From Haloarcula nitratireducens (GTDB taxonomy: Archaea > Halobacteriota > Halobacteria > Halobacteriales > Haloarculaceae): a stretch of 64,000 nucleotides of DNA. Of this stretch, positions 1-8,447 are shown piece after piece; position 1 is the stretch's first letter; every line of letters starts with the position of its first letter. The notes below the pieces were generated by a model. It had not been told where the DNA came from, did not search any database, and saw nothing but the letters and a program-made list of their open reading frames with translations. The translations under genes were made by a program, and so were the position numbers. Where the stretch lies: the NCBI RefSeq assembly GCF_019599505.1, contig NZ_RKLT01000004.1, forward strand, positions 186,001 through 250,000. The letters are read 5' to 3'.

Positions 1-477
1 CAGCGACAGCATGACGATACTGAGGTACGTCGCGCCGTAGTCGATGGTCGTCGCGTCGTTCGTGAGGACGTCGACGAGAACGCCGGGGTACAGCCACGAG
101 ACGGCGGTCAGTGGAGCCGACAACAGGAGCGCCAACCACAGCGACTGCTTGACGGCGAGGTTCGCCCGGGCCGGCTGGTCGCCCCCCTGTAACCGGGAGA
201 CGACGCTGATAGTCCCCGAGGAGACCGCCAGCGAGAGTCCGAAACCGACGAAGTAGTACTGAAAACCGAGTTCCAGTCCCGCGATGGCGGCGTCGCCGAG
301 CGCGATACCGACCATCAGGAAGTCCGCGAGTCTGAGGAGGATGCGCAGGCCGCCGGTGACCATCACCGGCGCGGCCAGGTCCGTCGCCTCGGTCGCCTTC
401 TGCCGGTCGACCAGACCCAGGCGTGCCAGCACCGCCGGGACGCCCTTCACGAACCGCTGGAGGAGGCGGCGGACCAT
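1..477 (-). CDS. MATE family efflux transporter (5' part, truncated by window)
   Basis: The minus strand reads from an ATG at 477 to the window edge without a stop (159 codons). Residues near the start (GLVDRQKATEATDLAAPVMV) and the hydrophobic stretch with GGLRILLRLADFLMVG, followed by AVSSGTISVVSRLQGGDQ, match the first transmembrane segments of MATE (multi antimicrobial extrusion) proteins, which export drugs or metabolites in exchange for Na+ or H+. Only about the first third is visible, so substrate and ion cannot be judged. The 3' end lies outside the window. Confidence 0.8.
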   Translation of the reverse strand, partial: MVRRLLQRFVKGVPAVLARLGLVDRQKATEATDLAAPVMVTGGLRILLRLADFLMVGIALGDAAIAGLELGFQYYFVGFGLSLAVSSGTISVVSRLQGGDQPARANLAVKQSLWLALLLSAPLTAVSWLYPGVLVDVLTNDATTIDYGATYLSIVMLSL

Positions 478-541
478 CTACGAGGTCCTGACGGGGAAGC
501 GCGCTCTCGGAGCCAGGGCGGCAGCGCCGTGCATGACGGCG

Positions 542-787
542 CTAGGGAATCAACTGCTCGCCGTCGTCGTCGTAGACCGCGATGGCCTCCACCGGACACG
601 CGCGAGCCGCGAACTTCGCGTCGAACTCGGCGTCTTCGGGAACCTCGCGCACGAACAGGTCCTCGTCGCGTTCCTCGCTATCCGCGAGCACCGCCTTGCC
701 GGCGTCCTCGTCCTTCTCGAAGGCGTCCCACTCCGCGACGCACTGGAACATCCCGATGCAGGTGTCGCGGTCGTACTCGATGTGCAT
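542..787 (-). CDS. Small ferredoxin (3Fe-4S/4Fe-4S type)
   Basis: An 81-residue acidic protein. It starts MHIEYDRDTCIGMFQC, with two cysteines spaced C-x5-C, and has a third in ARACPVEAI near residue 63. That pattern is typical of small single-cluster ferredoxins (Fer4-like fold, probably 3Fe-4S or 4Fe-4S), soluble one-electron carriers in the cytoplasm. The partner enzyme is unknown; the upstream and downstream genes (hel308, MATE exporter) give no hint. It is divergent from hel308, with 111 bp between the two starts. Confidence 0.8.
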   Translation of the reverse strand: MHIEYDRDTCIGMFQCVAEWDAFEKDEDAGKAVLADSEERDEDLFVREVPEDAEFDAKFAARACPVEAIAVYDDDGEQLIP

Positions 788-866
788 ACGGTCGGGTTAG
801 CCCGTGACGGCCAAAGGCGTTCCCCTCGGTCACTCGGCGGACGGCGAGCGAAGACGGAGACAACAG

Positions 867-873
867 TTTAAAT
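867..873 (+). promoter_or_regulatory. TATA-like box of hel308
   Basis: TTTAAAT lies 26-32 bp before the hel308 ATG, the distance expected if transcription starts at or next to the start codon (leaderless mRNA, common in haloarchaea). Confidence 0.55.
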
Positions 874-898
874 CGGAGCGGCCCCCAACGGAGGGACA

Positions 899-3310
899 AT
901 GGACGTTGCGGACCTGCCGGGTGTCCCCGAGTGGCTCCCGGACCATCTACGCGAGGACGGCATCGAGGAACTGTACCCGCCACAGGGCGAGGCCGTCGAA
1001 GCGGGCGTCACCGAGGGCCAGAACCTCGTCGCCGCCATCCCCACCGCCAGTGGCAAGACCCTCGTCGCCGAGTTGGCGATGCTCTCGTCGGTCGCGCGGG
1101 GCGGCAAGGCGCTCTACATCGTGCCGCTTCGCGCCCTCGCCAGCGAGAAGCAAGCCGAGTTCGAGCAGTTCGAGCAGTACGGCCTGGACGTGGGCGTCTC
1201 GACGGGCAACTACGAGTCCGAGGGCGGCTGGCTGGCCGACAAAGATATCGTCGTCGCCACCAGCGAGAAGGTCGACTCGCTCGTGCGCAACGACGCGCCG
1301 TGGATCGAGGAGCTGACCTGCGTCGTCAGCGACGAGGTCCACCTCGTCGACGACGGCCAGCGCGGCCCCACGCTCGAAGTGACGCTGGCGAAACTCCGCC
1401 GGCTCAACCCCGACTTACAGACGGTGGCGCTCTCGGCGACCATCGGTAACGCCGACGAACTGGCAGGATGGCTGGACGCCGAACTCGTCGACTCCGATTG
1501 GCGACCCATCGAGTTACAGAAGGGCGTCCACTACGGGCAGGCGCTCCACTTAGAGGACGGCCAGCAGAAGCGACTGGCGGTCCAGAACAACGAGAAGGCG
1601 ACCGCCGCCGTCGTCCGCGACACGCTGCAGGACGACTACGACGACGAGGGGAACCTCAAAGAGGAGGGCGGGTCTTCGCTCGTGTTCGTCAACTCCCGGC
1701 GCAACGCCGAGGCCGCCGCCGGGCGACTGGCGAACACCGTGCGCCCGCATCTCACCGACGAGGAACGGACGCAGCTCGCCGACGTGGCCGCCGAGATCCG
1801 CGACGTGAGCGACACCGAGACGAGCGACGACCTCGCCGACGCCGTCGCCGACGGCGCGGCGTTCCACCACGCGGGCCTCGCTCGGGGCCACCGCGAACTC
1901 GTCGAGGACGCCTTCCGCGACCGACTCGTCAAGGTGGTCTGTGCGACGCCGACGCTCGCCGCCGGCGTCAACACCCCCTCGCGGCGCGTCGTCGTCCGGG
2001 ACTGGCGGCGCTACGACGGCACCGCGGGCGGGATGCAACCGCTCTCCGTGCTCGAAGTCCACCAGATGATGGGGCGGGCGGGTCGGCCGGGACTGGACCC
2101 CTACGGCGAGGCCGTCCTCGTGGCCAACAGCCACGACGAACTCGACGAACTGTTCGAGCGCTACGTCTGGGCCGACCCCGAGCCGGTGCGCTCGAAGCTC
2201 GCGGCCGAGCCGGCGCTTCGCACCCACATCCTCGCCACCGTCTCCTCGGGCTTCGCCCGCTCTCGAGAGGGGCTGCTGGAGTTCCTCGAACAGACGCTCT
2301 ACGCCAGCCAGACCGACGAGAGCGGCCGCCTCGAGAGCGTCACCGACGACGTGCTGACGTATCTGGAGCGCAACGGCTTCCTCGAAATCGACGGCGGCGA
2401 ACTGGACGCCACCTCGCTCGGTCACACCGTCTCGCGCCTCTACCTCGACCCGATGAGCGCCGCCGAGATCATCGACGGACTGGAACACTGGCAGCGCCAC
2501 GCCGGAGACGCCGATAGCGGAACTGACGAGCGCGAGGCCGCCGAGGGCGGCTTCACCACCGCGAGCGAACTGGCAGACGAGGCGACCGCCGAAGCGAGCG
2601 GCGACACCGACCCCGACGAGATCTCGGCGCTCGGCCTCTACCACCTCGTCTCGCGCACGCCGGACATGTACCAGCTCTACCTCCGCTCGGGCGACCGCGA
2701 GGAGTTCGAGATGGAGCTGTACGAACGCGAGGACGAGCTGCTGGGGCCGACGCCGTCGGAGTTCGAGGACAGCCGCTTCGAGGACTGGCTGTCGGCGCTG
2801 AAGACCGCGCGGCTGCTCGAAGACTGGGCCGAGGAGGTCGACGAGGAGACCATCACCGAGCGCTACGGCGTCGGCCCGGGCGACATCCGCGGGAAGGTCG
2901 AGACCGCCCAGTGGTTGCTCGGGGCCGCCGAGTCGCTGGCCGACGAGGTCGACGCCGACGTGGCCCGCGCCGTCAGCGAGGCCCGCATCCGCGTCGAACA
3001 CGGCGTCCGGGAGGAACTGGTCGAACTCGCGGGCGTGCGTGGCGTCGGGCGCAAGCGCGCGCGTCGCTTGTTCGAGGCCGGCATCGCCGACCGCGCCCAA
3101 CTGCGCGACGCCGCGAAGCCGGTCGTGTTGGCGGCCCTGCGGGGCCGCCGGAAGACCGCCGAGAACGTATTGGAGAACGCCGGTCACCGCGACCCCTCGA
3201 TGGAGGGCGTCGAACCCGACCCCGACGTCGAGGTGGACGCGACCGACCCGCGCGACGGGGCCGAAGACGACGACACGAGCGAGGACCAGTCGAGCCTGGG
3301 TGACTTCTGA
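899..3310 (+). CDS. hel308: ATP-dependent DNA helicase Hel308 (Ski2-like)
   Basis: An 803-residue superfamily 2 helicase. Motif I is [10 protein letters not shown] (Lys53), motif II DEVH at 145-148, and motif [12 protein letters not shown] lies in the second RecA domain. The C-terminal part has the winged helix, the ratchet region and a helix-hairpin-helix-like stretch ([20 protein letters not shown]), followed by an acidic tail. Hel308 unwinds forked and recombining DNA and acts in replication fork restart and control of homologous recombination. The stop overlaps the start of cgi121 (TGATG), so the two genes are probably translated from one mRNA. The start is chosen from the TATA box spacing and the conserved N-terminus. 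Confidence 0.93.
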   Translation: MDVADLPGVPEWLPDHLREDGIEELYPPQGEAVEAGVTEGQNLVAAIPTASGKTLVAELAMLSSVARGGKALYIVPLRALASEKQAEFEQFEQYGLDVGVSTGNYESEGGWLADKDIVVATSEKVDSLVRNDAPWIEELTCVVSDEVHLVDDGQRGPTLEVTLAKLRRLNPDLQTVALSATIGNADELAGWLDAELVDSDWRPIELQKGVHYGQALHLEDGQQKRLAVQNNEKATAAVVRDTLQDDYDDEGNLKEEGGSSLVFVNSRRNAEAAAGRLANTVRPHLTDEERTQLADVAAEIRDVSDTETSDDLADAVADGAAFHHAGLARGHRELVEDAFRDRLVKVVCATPTLAAGVNTPSRRVVVRDWRRYDGTAGGMQPLSVLEVHQMMGRAGRPGLDPYGEAVLVANSHDELDELFERYVWADPEPVRSKLAAEPALRTHILATVSSGFARSREGLLEFLEQTLYASQTDESGRLESVTDDVLTYLERNGFLEIDGGELDATSLGHTVSRLYLDPMSAAEIIDGLEHWQRHAGDADSGTDEREAAEGGFTTASELADEATAEASGDTDPDEISALGLYHLVSRTPDMYQLYLRSGDREEFEMELYEREDELLGPTPSEFEDSRFEDWLSALKTARLLEDWAEEVDEETITERYGVGPGDIRGKVETAQWLLGAAESLADEVDADVARAVSEARIRVEHGVREELVELAGVRGVGRKRARRLFEAGIADRAQLRDAAKPVVLAALRGRRKTAENVLENAGHRDPSMEGVEPDPDVEVDATDPRDGAEDDDTSEDQSSLGDF

Positions 3311-3837
3311 TGGAGGTGGTAGAGGGCGTCGCCGACGTCGAGGACGTGGGGGACTTCGTCGAGCGCGTCGATGCCGTCGGGGAGCGACACGACGTGACGA
3401 TACAGGTGTTCGACGCCCGCTACGTCGTCGACCGCGCCCACCTCGAACGGGCGGTCGAACTGGCGACGCGCGCCCGGTCGCGAGACGACGCCATCGCCGA
3501 GGACTTCGGCGTCGAGATACTGCTGTACGCGGCCGGTCGTCGGCAGATAAACAGGGCGCTGGAGATGGGCGTCAGCGGGGGCGAAACCCCGGTCGTCGCA
3601 GTGGTCGTCGGGAACGAGACGAGTGGCGGCACCGAGGCAGCAGGCGGCGACGACCCCGAGACGGCGGCCGCCGCTGACCTCCGTGACCTGCTCGCGCCCG
3701 GAGAGACGCTCGGCGGGTACGACCCCAAACGAGTGCGTGCGTTCTTCGACGTGTCCGACACCGAACTGGCGGCCACCGACGGCACGCTCGCCGACGCCGT
3801 CCGCGAGCGGGTGGCGCTCCTCGTCGTCGAGAAGTAG
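3310..3837 (+). CDS. cgi121: KEOPS complex subunit Cgi121
   Basis: A 175-residue protein. The central segment FDARYVVDRAHLERAVELA and the EILLYAAGRRQINRALEMG block are diagnostic of Cgi121 (TPRKB homologues). In KEOPS it binds the Bud32 kinase and the 3' end of tRNA and supports synthesis of t6A at position 37 by Kae1. An acidic linker rich in Gly/Ala/Glu (about residues 105-125) is inserted before the C-terminal GYDPKRVRAFFDVSDTELAA segment. The gene begins within the hel308 stop codon. The pairing of hel308 with cgi121 is, to my knowledge, common in haloarchaea. Confidence 0.9.
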   Translation: MEVVEGVADVEDVGDFVERVDAVGERHDVTIQVFDARYVVDRAHLERAVELATRARSRDDAIAEDFGVEILLYAAGRRQINRALEMGVSGGETPVVAVVVGNETSGGTEAAGGDDPETAAAADLRDLLAPGETLGGYDPKRVRAFFDVSDTELAATDGTLADAVRERVALLVVEK

Positions 3838-3877
3838 CGGCAAGCGTTTTCCCGCGGAACGCCCTAGAGCCACGCGA

Positions 3878-3922
3878 ATGAGCCCGCGAGCAGACCAGCC
3901 GTCGCGTCCCGTCCGACAGTGA
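3878..3922 (+). other. Possible 14-codon leader ORF
   Basis: An ATG with a T-rich stretch (CGTTTTCC near 3845-3852) about 26-33 bp upstream opens a 14-codon frame. Its TGA stop overlaps the GTG start of the flavin oxidoreductase (GTGA). It may be a translated leader, or the ATG may be the true N-terminus with a frameshift. The sequence alone does not decide. Confidence 0.25.
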
Positions 3923-5256
3923 CAGCGCTCGAAGCGCCGGTCGAAATCGGCGGCGTCACCGTCCCGAATCGATTGTACCGCGCGCCGGTCCTCGAATGCG
4001 CCGGTACCGGCGACGAGGCCGCCGTCGACGCGCTCGTCGACGAGCTCGAACCGACCACCGAATCGGGCGTCGGCCTCGTCTTCCAGGGGGCCAGCGTCGT
4101 CACGGAAACGGGGGGGTTCGCCGCCCCGAACATGACGCGGATGCACGACCCCGAGTTCGTCGCCCGCCTCGAACGGCTGACCGACGCGGTTCATGCACAC
4201 GAGGGCAAGATATTCGTCCAGCTCGCGCACGGCGGGCTCCGGAGCCTCTCGCTGTGGCACGGCGAGTATCGGGAGCGATATCCCGACCGGCGACAGCTCG
4301 CCGTCTCCCGGCCGCCGCGCGCCCTCCGTCTGCTCGACCGCGCGGGCATCCTCTCGCTGAAACCCCACGTCCTCTCGACCGAGGAGGTGTACGACCTCGC
4401 CGAGAAGTTCGGTCGCTCGGCCGGCTACGCCGTCGACGCCGGCTACGACGGCATCCACTTGTCGGCGGCCAACATGGGTATCATCCAGCAGTTCCTCTCG
4501 CCGTACTACAACCGCCGGGACGACGAGTTCGGCGACGGCGTCCGCTTCCTGGAGGTCGTTCACGACGCCGTCCGCGACCACGCCGGCGACGTCCCGTTAC
4601 TCACGAAGGTACCAGTGGAAACTGATTCCCCCCCGTTCGTCCGGCGGCGCATCTCCCGTCTCTCGGGTCTCGATACGGCACAGCGCCTCGACCGGATCGG
4701 CTACGACGCGCTCGTGCCCGTGGAGGTCTCGGTGTTCTGGGACATGAGCATCATCCGCGGCGCGTTCCCCGACCGAGCGTGGGCGGCGGCCGACCTCCAG
4801 TCGGCGTACGAGACGGCGTTCGGCGGGCCGGTGAGGGCGCGCGCGGTGGAACTGCTCAACCGCCTCCAGGCCCGGCAGTTCGACCGCGACCCGGGCTGGA
4901 ACGCCGACTTCTGTCGGCGGGTCCGACGGCGCGTCGACGTTCCGGTGCTACTGGAAGGCGGGTTGCGGGCCCGCGCCGACTGCGACCGCTATCTGGGCGA
5001 CGACGGCGACCCGCCCGCCGCCGACATGGTCGGCATGGCCCGGCCGTTCTACGCCGAACCGCGACTCGGCGCGCGCTTGCTCGAGGGCCACGACGCGCTC
5101 TGTGCGAGTTGCAACAACTGTACGGTCCCACAGGTCGCCGGCGAACCCGGTCGCTGTCGGACACCGTCGGTCGTTCGGGCGCAGGCGCGGCTCGCCGAAA
5201 AAGATGCCTACGAGAGAGATACCGGTGCTGGGTCTGGTTCGGAGAGCGAGCAGTAA
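3919..5256 (+). CDS. NADH:flavin oxidoreductase (Old Yellow Enzyme family)
   Basis: A 445-residue protein starting at GTG. The barrel motifs of the OYE / 2,4-dienoyl-CoA reductase family are visible: GGVTVPNRLYRAPVLE, KIFVQLAHGGL, a SAGYAVDAGYDGIHLSAANM core, the NRRDDEFG signature and PVLLEGGLR near the FMN phosphate site. A C-terminal CASCNNC plus a further Cys 11 residues on resembles the iron-sulfur ligands of dienoyl-CoA reductases, but the second NAD(P)/FAD domains of those large enzymes are missing. It probably reduces an activated C=C bond. Its position before a hydrolase and the PHA genes suggests a role in carbon or fatty-acid metabolism (inference). Confidence 0.85.
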   Translation: MTALEAPVEIGGVTVPNRLYRAPVLECAGTGDEAAVDALVDELEPTTESGVGLVFQGASVVTETGGFAAPNMTRMHDPEFVARLERLTDAVHAHEGKIFVQLAHGGLRSLSLWHGEYRERYPDRRQLAVSRPPRALRLLDRAGILSLKPHVLSTEEVYDLAEKFGRSAGYAVDAGYDGIHLSAANMGIIQQFLSPYYNRRDDEFGDGVRFLEVVHDAVRDHAGDVPLLTKVPVETDSPPFVRRRISRLSGLDTAQRLDRIGYDALVPVEVSVFWDMSIIRGAFPDRAWAAADLQSAYETAFGGPVRARAVELLNRLQARQFDRDPGWNADFCRRVRRRVDVPVLLEGGLRARADCDRYLGDDGDPPAADMVGMARPFYAEPRLGARLLEGHDALCASCNNCTVPQVAGEPGRCRTPSVVRAQARLAEKDAYERDTGAGSGSESEQ

Positions 5257-5303
5257 GAATTGCAACCAGCACACTCATCCGCATCCAACCCCGATGATGC
5301 CTA

Positions 5304-6146
5304 ATGACTTCCGAGATAGCGTCGGACCGCGTCGAACTGACGGTCGACGGCGACGACGTAGACATCCACTATCGAACCGGTGGCGACGGGCCGCCGATGG
5401 TGTTCTTACACGGCATCGGACTGGACGCCGCCACGGTGTCCTGGCGGTACGCGTTGCCCGCGTTAGCCGAGGAGCGCACCGTCTACGCGCCCGACTTGCC
5501 GGGCCACGGAAGGAGCGACAAACCGGACTGCGACTACACGACCGAGTACTACCTAGAGACCGTCGAGGCGTTCCTCGACGCGCTCGATATCGACGAGCCG
5601 GCGATGACGGGCTTATCGATGGGTGGGGCGATAGCGCTCGGCCACACACTCGACGGTCGTGCGGTCGAGCGCCTCGTCCTCGTCGATAGCTACGGACTGG
5701 GCGCGGACGCCTACTGGCGAACGGCCGCCAACGGCATCTTTCAGACCCCGGTACTCGGCGACATGCTCTGGCAGGGCGTGAGCGTCTCGAAGCCAGCTAT
5801 CCGGACGGGACTGCGCGGGATGGGTGCAGTGGAACCGTCACAGGAACTCGTCGACGACGTGTCCGCAGTGGTCGACCGTGGTACCGTGCGGGCGATGCGG
5901 CGTTGGCAGCGCAGCGAGTTCCGAGAGAGCGGCTTCCGGACGAACTACGCCGATCGACTCGCGGAAATCGACGTTCCGACGCTGCTGATCCACGGCAAAG
6001 AGGACCCGTTGCTCCCCGAGTCGTGGTCGGAGCGAGCGGCGACGTTGATCGAAGATAGCCGGTTAGAGATTTTCGAGAACTGCGGCCACTGCCCGCCGCG
6101 CGAGCAACCGGAGCGGTTCAATCGCGTCGTTCGAGCGTTCTGTTAG
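5304..6146 (+). CDS. Alpha/beta hydrolase
   Basis: A 280-residue alpha/beta-hydrolase-fold protein. The oxyanion loop is MVFLHGIGLD, and the nucleophile elbow GLSMGG puts Ser105 in place. Asp234 (HGKEDPLLP) and His262 (NCGHCPP) complete the catalytic triad. There is no signal peptide, so it is cytoplasmic. The family covers esterases, thioesterases and C-C hydrolases, and the substrate cannot be read from the sequence. It lies between an OYE-type reductase and the polyhydroxyalkanoate locus and overlaps the convergent MaoC gene by 4 bp. A role in PHA or aromatic-acid turnover is possible but unproven. Confidence 0.85.
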   Translation: MTSEIASDRVELTVDGDDVDIHYRTGGDGPPMVFLHGIGLDAATVSWRYALPALAEERTVYAPDLPGHGRSDKPDCDYTTEYYLETVEAFLDALDIDEPAMTGLSMGGAIALGHTLDGRAVERLVLVDSYGLGADAYWRTAANGIFQTPVLGDMLWQGVSVSKPAIRTGLRGMGAVEPSQELVDDVSAVVDRGTVRAMRRWQRSEFRESGFRTNYADRLAEIDVPTLLIHGKEDPLLPESWSERAATLIEDSRLEIFENCGHCPPREQPERFNRVVRAFC

Positions 6147-6760
6147 TTCGGTAGCTCGTCGATGAGGACGACGGCCTCGCCGTCGATGACGACCTCGTCG
6201 TCGCTCTTTACGCGCGTCGTCAGACGGTACTGTTCGTCGCCGAGATCCTCGACGATCTCGCACTCGGCGGTGAGTCGGTCGCCGATGCGGACCGGGTTGT
6301 GGAACTCCAGATCCTGCGAGAGGTAGATGGTCAGGCCGGGGAGACGGGCGAGGCCGGCGCTGATGAGCGACCCCACCAGTGTCCCGTGAGCGATGCGGCC
6401 GCGGAACCGCGTCTGCTCTGCGAACTCGTCGTCCAGGTGAAGCGGGTTCGTATCGCCGCTGGCTGCGGCGAACTGTCGGACGTCGTCGTCGGAGATCGTC
6501 TTGGTGAACTCGACGCGGTCGCCGACGCCGAGGTGGTCGGGGTGGTCCTCGGAGATCGTGACGTGCCACTCCGGCAAGTCCTCGTTCGGCTCGATACGCT
6601 CTGCGGGCGGTTCGGTGACGTCCTCGTCCTCATTGTTATCGTGTTGCACGCCGAAGGCCGCGAACGCAGCCCGGTTGGCCGCGACGACGCTGTTGAACAT
6701 GTGTGAGGAGGTTTCGGTCCACGTATCGAGCAGTGGGTTCCGAGGCGATTCAGAACTCAT
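6143..6760 (-). CDS. phaJ: MaoC-like (R)-enoyl-CoA hydratase with N-terminal extension
   Basis: A 205-residue protein. The C-terminal 130 residues are a hot-dog fold with the MaoC/PhaJ signature AAASGDTNPLHLDDEFA, carrying the catalytic Asp and His, then FRGRIAHGTLVGSLIS. Such enzymes hydrate enoyl-CoA to (R)-3-hydroxyacyl-CoA, feeding PHA synthase from beta-oxidation. About 60 N-terminal residues (WTETSSHMFNSVVAANRAAF and an acidic linker) are extra and look like an amphipathic phasin-type helix. The start at 6760 is preferred over an upstream frame extension because a TATA-like box sits 27-34 bp before it. Divergent from phaR across a shared 236 bp regulatory region. The symbol is inferred from function and context. 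Confidence 0.82.
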   Translation of the reverse strand: MSSESPRNPLLDTWTETSSHMFNSVVAANRAAFAAFGVQHDNNEDEDVTEPPAERIEPNEDLPEWHVTISEDHPDHLGVGDRVEFTKTISDDDVRQFAAASGDTNPLHLDDEFAEQTRFRGRIAHGTLVGSLISAGLARLPGLTIYLSQDLEFHNPVRIGDRLTAECEIVEDLGDEQYRLTTRVKSDDEVVIDGEAVVLIDELPN

Positions 6761-6786
6761 TGATGAGTCGTATTTAGTGGTCCGAG

Positions 6787-6794
6787 TATTAAGT
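6787..6794 (-). promoter_or_regulatory. TATA-like box of the MaoC gene
   Basis: On the minus strand ACTTAATA lies 27-34 bp before the ATG at 6760, the leaderless geometry. It supports the shorter MaoC reading frame. Confidence 0.5.
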
Positions 6795-6913
6795 CTTGGC
6801 GTTGCTTCGAGTTCTATACGCTCGAGACGGCTTCTACCCCGCGAGGACGTGGGTTTCACGATTCTGTGACGACACATAGAGCCGCGAGCGTCTCGCTCGC
6901 CGTCGCTCAGCCT

Positions 6914-6950
6914 GTTACCATTCTCTACCATCTAATGGTAACAGATGGTA
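6914..6950 (+). promoter_or_regulatory. Candidate PhaR operator: four TACCAT half-sites
   Basis: Two interleaved perfect inverted repeats are present: GTTACCATT (6914-6922) with AATGGTAAC (6934-6942), and TACCATCT (6926-6933) with AGATGGTA (6943-6950). The core TACCAT therefore occurs four times, starting at 6916 and 6926 (forward) and 6935 and 6945 (reverse), with steps of 10, 9 and 10 bp, about one helical turn each. The array ends 11 bp before the phaR TATA-like box. PhaR, an AbrB-fold DNA-binding protein, is the obvious candidate ligand; another regulator is possible. Confidence 0.6.
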
Positions 6951-6961
6951 TTTTGCGGAAG

Positions 6962-6969
6962 TCTTAAGT
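6962..6969 (+). promoter_or_regulatory. TATA-like box of phaR
   Basis: TCTTAAGT lies 28-35 bp before the ATG at 6997. A GGAGGT Shine-Dalgarno-like motif at 6987-6992, 4 nt before the same ATG, also selects this start over the ATG at 6985. Confidence 0.5.
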
Positions 6970-6996
6970 CATTGAAGGGTGTAGATGGAGGTACCG

Positions 6997-7293
6997 ATGG
7001 CCGACGAGGACGACGGTCTGATGTGGCCCCCGATGTTCAAGGGGATGCAGCAGGCGAGCGAGAACGCGATGGAACAGCAGCAGCAGATGATGAAACAGTT
7101 GTTCGCCGGCGGTGGCATGCCGAGCTTCGATATGAATCAGCTCGGCGCGATGAGCCAGATGGCGACGTTCAAGACCCGCGTCCAGAGCGGTGGCCGTATC
7201 AGCATTCCCGACGCCGAACGCGAAGCGCTCGGCATCGAGGAAGGCGATATCGTCCAGACAGTCGTCCTCCCGGTCAAAACAAACACGGAGTAA
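6997..7293 (+). CDS. phaR: PHA regulator PhaR (AbrB/MazE/SpoVT-type)
   Basis: A 98-residue protein. The first 55 residues are rich in Met and Gln (EQQQQMMKQL) and look amphipathic, suited to contact with granules or phasin. The C-terminal TRVQSGGRISIPDAEREALG is a swapped-hairpin AbrB-type DNA-binding domain. In Haloferax mediterranei a protein of this architecture represses phaRP and associates with PHA granules, and the arrangement here is the same. Transcribed with phaP six bp downstream. The four-half-site operator just upstream of its promoter fits autoregulation (inference). The start is chosen from the GGAGGT motif and the TATA spacing. Confidence 0.82.
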   Translation: MADEDDGLMWPPMFKGMQQASENAMEQQQQMMKQLFAGGGMPSFDMNQLGAMSQMATFKTRVQSGGRISIPDAEREALGIEEGDIVQTVVLPVKTNTE

Positions 7294-7299
7294 TCAACA

Positions 7300-7851
7300 A
7301 TGGTAGACTACACCACCCCCGTCACGACCGCTTTCGAGATGCAGCGCGCGACGATCGAACAGAGCCAGAAGGCCCTCGAACAGAGCGTCACCTTCCAGAA
7401 GAACGTCAACAGCGCCGTCATCGACAGCCTCGACACGCAGGAGTCGGCTCAGCGTCGCGGCGTCGAGCTCTCGAAGACCGCCTTCCACAGCTACCTCGAC
7501 GCCGTCGAGACGACGATGCCCGGCATGGCCGGTCCCATCAACGAGGTTCGGCAGGCCGTCGACGAGCAGTACGACTTCCTGCTGGAGAACCACGCCGAAG
7601 TGTTCGACAACCTCGAGAGCGAGATGACCGAGGGCGCCGACGCTTACGACGAGCTGACCGAGGATTACCTCAACGCCGTCGAGGAGCAAGTCGACATGCT
7701 CGTCGAGGCCCACGAGGAACTCGAATCCCAGTCCGTCGAGGTGGCCCAGCAGTACGGCGACCAGCTCGAAGAGGTCCAGGAGCAGGTCGAGGAGATCCAA
7801 GAGCAGGTCGAAGAAGTGCAGTCCCAGGCCGCCGACGCCGTCGAGGCGTAA
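7300..7851 (+). CDS. phaP: Phasin PhaP, PHA granule surface protein
   Basis: A 183-residue, almost entirely helical acidic protein without Cys. The C-terminal third is a heptad-patterned coiled coil (EEVQEQVEEIQEQVEEVQ). Length, composition and position between phaR and phaE match the haloarchaeal phasin PhaP, which coats polyhydroxyalkanoate granules and limits their size. It follows phaR by 6 bp, so the two are co-transcribed. A run of six T residues 12 nt after the stop may end part of the transcripts before phaE. Confidence 0.85.
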   Translation: MVDYTTPVTTAFEMQRATIEQSQKALEQSVTFQKNVNSAVIDSLDTQESAQRRGVELSKTAFHSYLDAVETTMPGMAGPINEVRQAVDEQYDFLLENHAEVFDNLESEMTEGADAYDELTEDYLNAVEEQVDMLVEAHEELESQSVEVAQQYGDQLEEVQEQVEEIQEQVEEVQSQAADAVEA

Positions 7852-7862
7852 CGAACCAGCCG

Positions 7863-7868
7863 TTTTTT
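7863..7868 (+). terminator. Poly-T tract between phaP and phaE
   Basis: Six consecutive T residues lie 12-17 nt after the phaP stop and about 30 nt before phaE. Archaeal RNA polymerase terminates at such tracts, so this may separate phaRP from phaEC transcripts. Confidence 0.35.
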
Positions 7869-7898
7869 GTGCGTTACAGCGCGAGTTACTACATACCA

Positions 7899-8444
7899 AT
7901 GAGCGATACCAACCAGATGCAGGACAATTGGGCGGAGATGGTCGAACAGATGAACGACGCGGTCGCCGATTCGATGGAGCAGAACATGAAGGCACAGGCG
8001 GCCTTCGTCGAGTCGTGGGCCGACGCCGTCGAGGACTCCCTCCCGAAGGAAGACGAGCTCGCGGAGGGCCTTCAGGGCTACAACCAGGCCTACGAGGAGT
8101 GGATGAACGCGGCAGAGCAGATGGTCGAGCGCTCGGCCGACGCCGCGCAGGGCGAGGACGTCGACCCCTCCGAGTTCCGCGACATCTGGCTCCAGTCGGC
8201 CAACGAAGCGTTCAAACACGTCATGGGAACCTCGGCCTTCGCGGCCGCCAACGGCCAGCTCGTCGAGTCCATGATGGAGATGCAACAGGAGGCCGACGAA
8301 CTCAACCAGGACGCCATCGCCCAGATGGGCTTCCCGACCCGCGACGACATGGACGAGGTCGCAGAGCGCCTCCTCGAAGTCGAGCGCCGTCAGCACGCCG
8401 TCGAGGAGAAACTCGACCGCGTCCTCGAACACCTCGAAGAGTAA
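7899..8444 (+). CDS. phaE: Class III PHA synthase subunit PhaE
   Basis: A 181-residue protein starting MSDTNQMQDNWAEMVEQMN. It is helical and acidic, with a repeated NWAEMVEQMNDAV / AFVESWADAVED type pattern and a C-terminal coiled coil (LLEVERRQHAVEEKLDRVLE). It corresponds to haloarchaeal PhaE, the small non-catalytic partner that activates PhaC and helps bind it to the granule. It is shorter than the bacterial class III PhaE. The stop is followed 3 bp later by the phaC ATG, so the two are translated together. The ATG at 7899 is preferred because upstream in-frame sequence runs through phaR and phaP. Confidence 0.85.
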   Translation: MSDTNQMQDNWAEMVEQMNDAVADSMEQNMKAQAAFVESWADAVEDSLPKEDELAEGLQGYNQAYEEWMNAAEQMVERSADAAQGEDVDPSEFRDIWLQSANEAFKHVMGTSAFAAANGQLVESMMEMQQEADELNQDAIAQMGFPTRDDMDEVAERLLEVERRQHAVEEKLDRVLEHLEE

Positions 8445-8447
8445 CTC

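Noticed and set aside
899..5300. Many long frames on the opposite strand and in other phases of the helicase and reductase genes
   Set aside because: High GC leaves long stop-free shadow frames; their products are Arg-rich or lack motifs.
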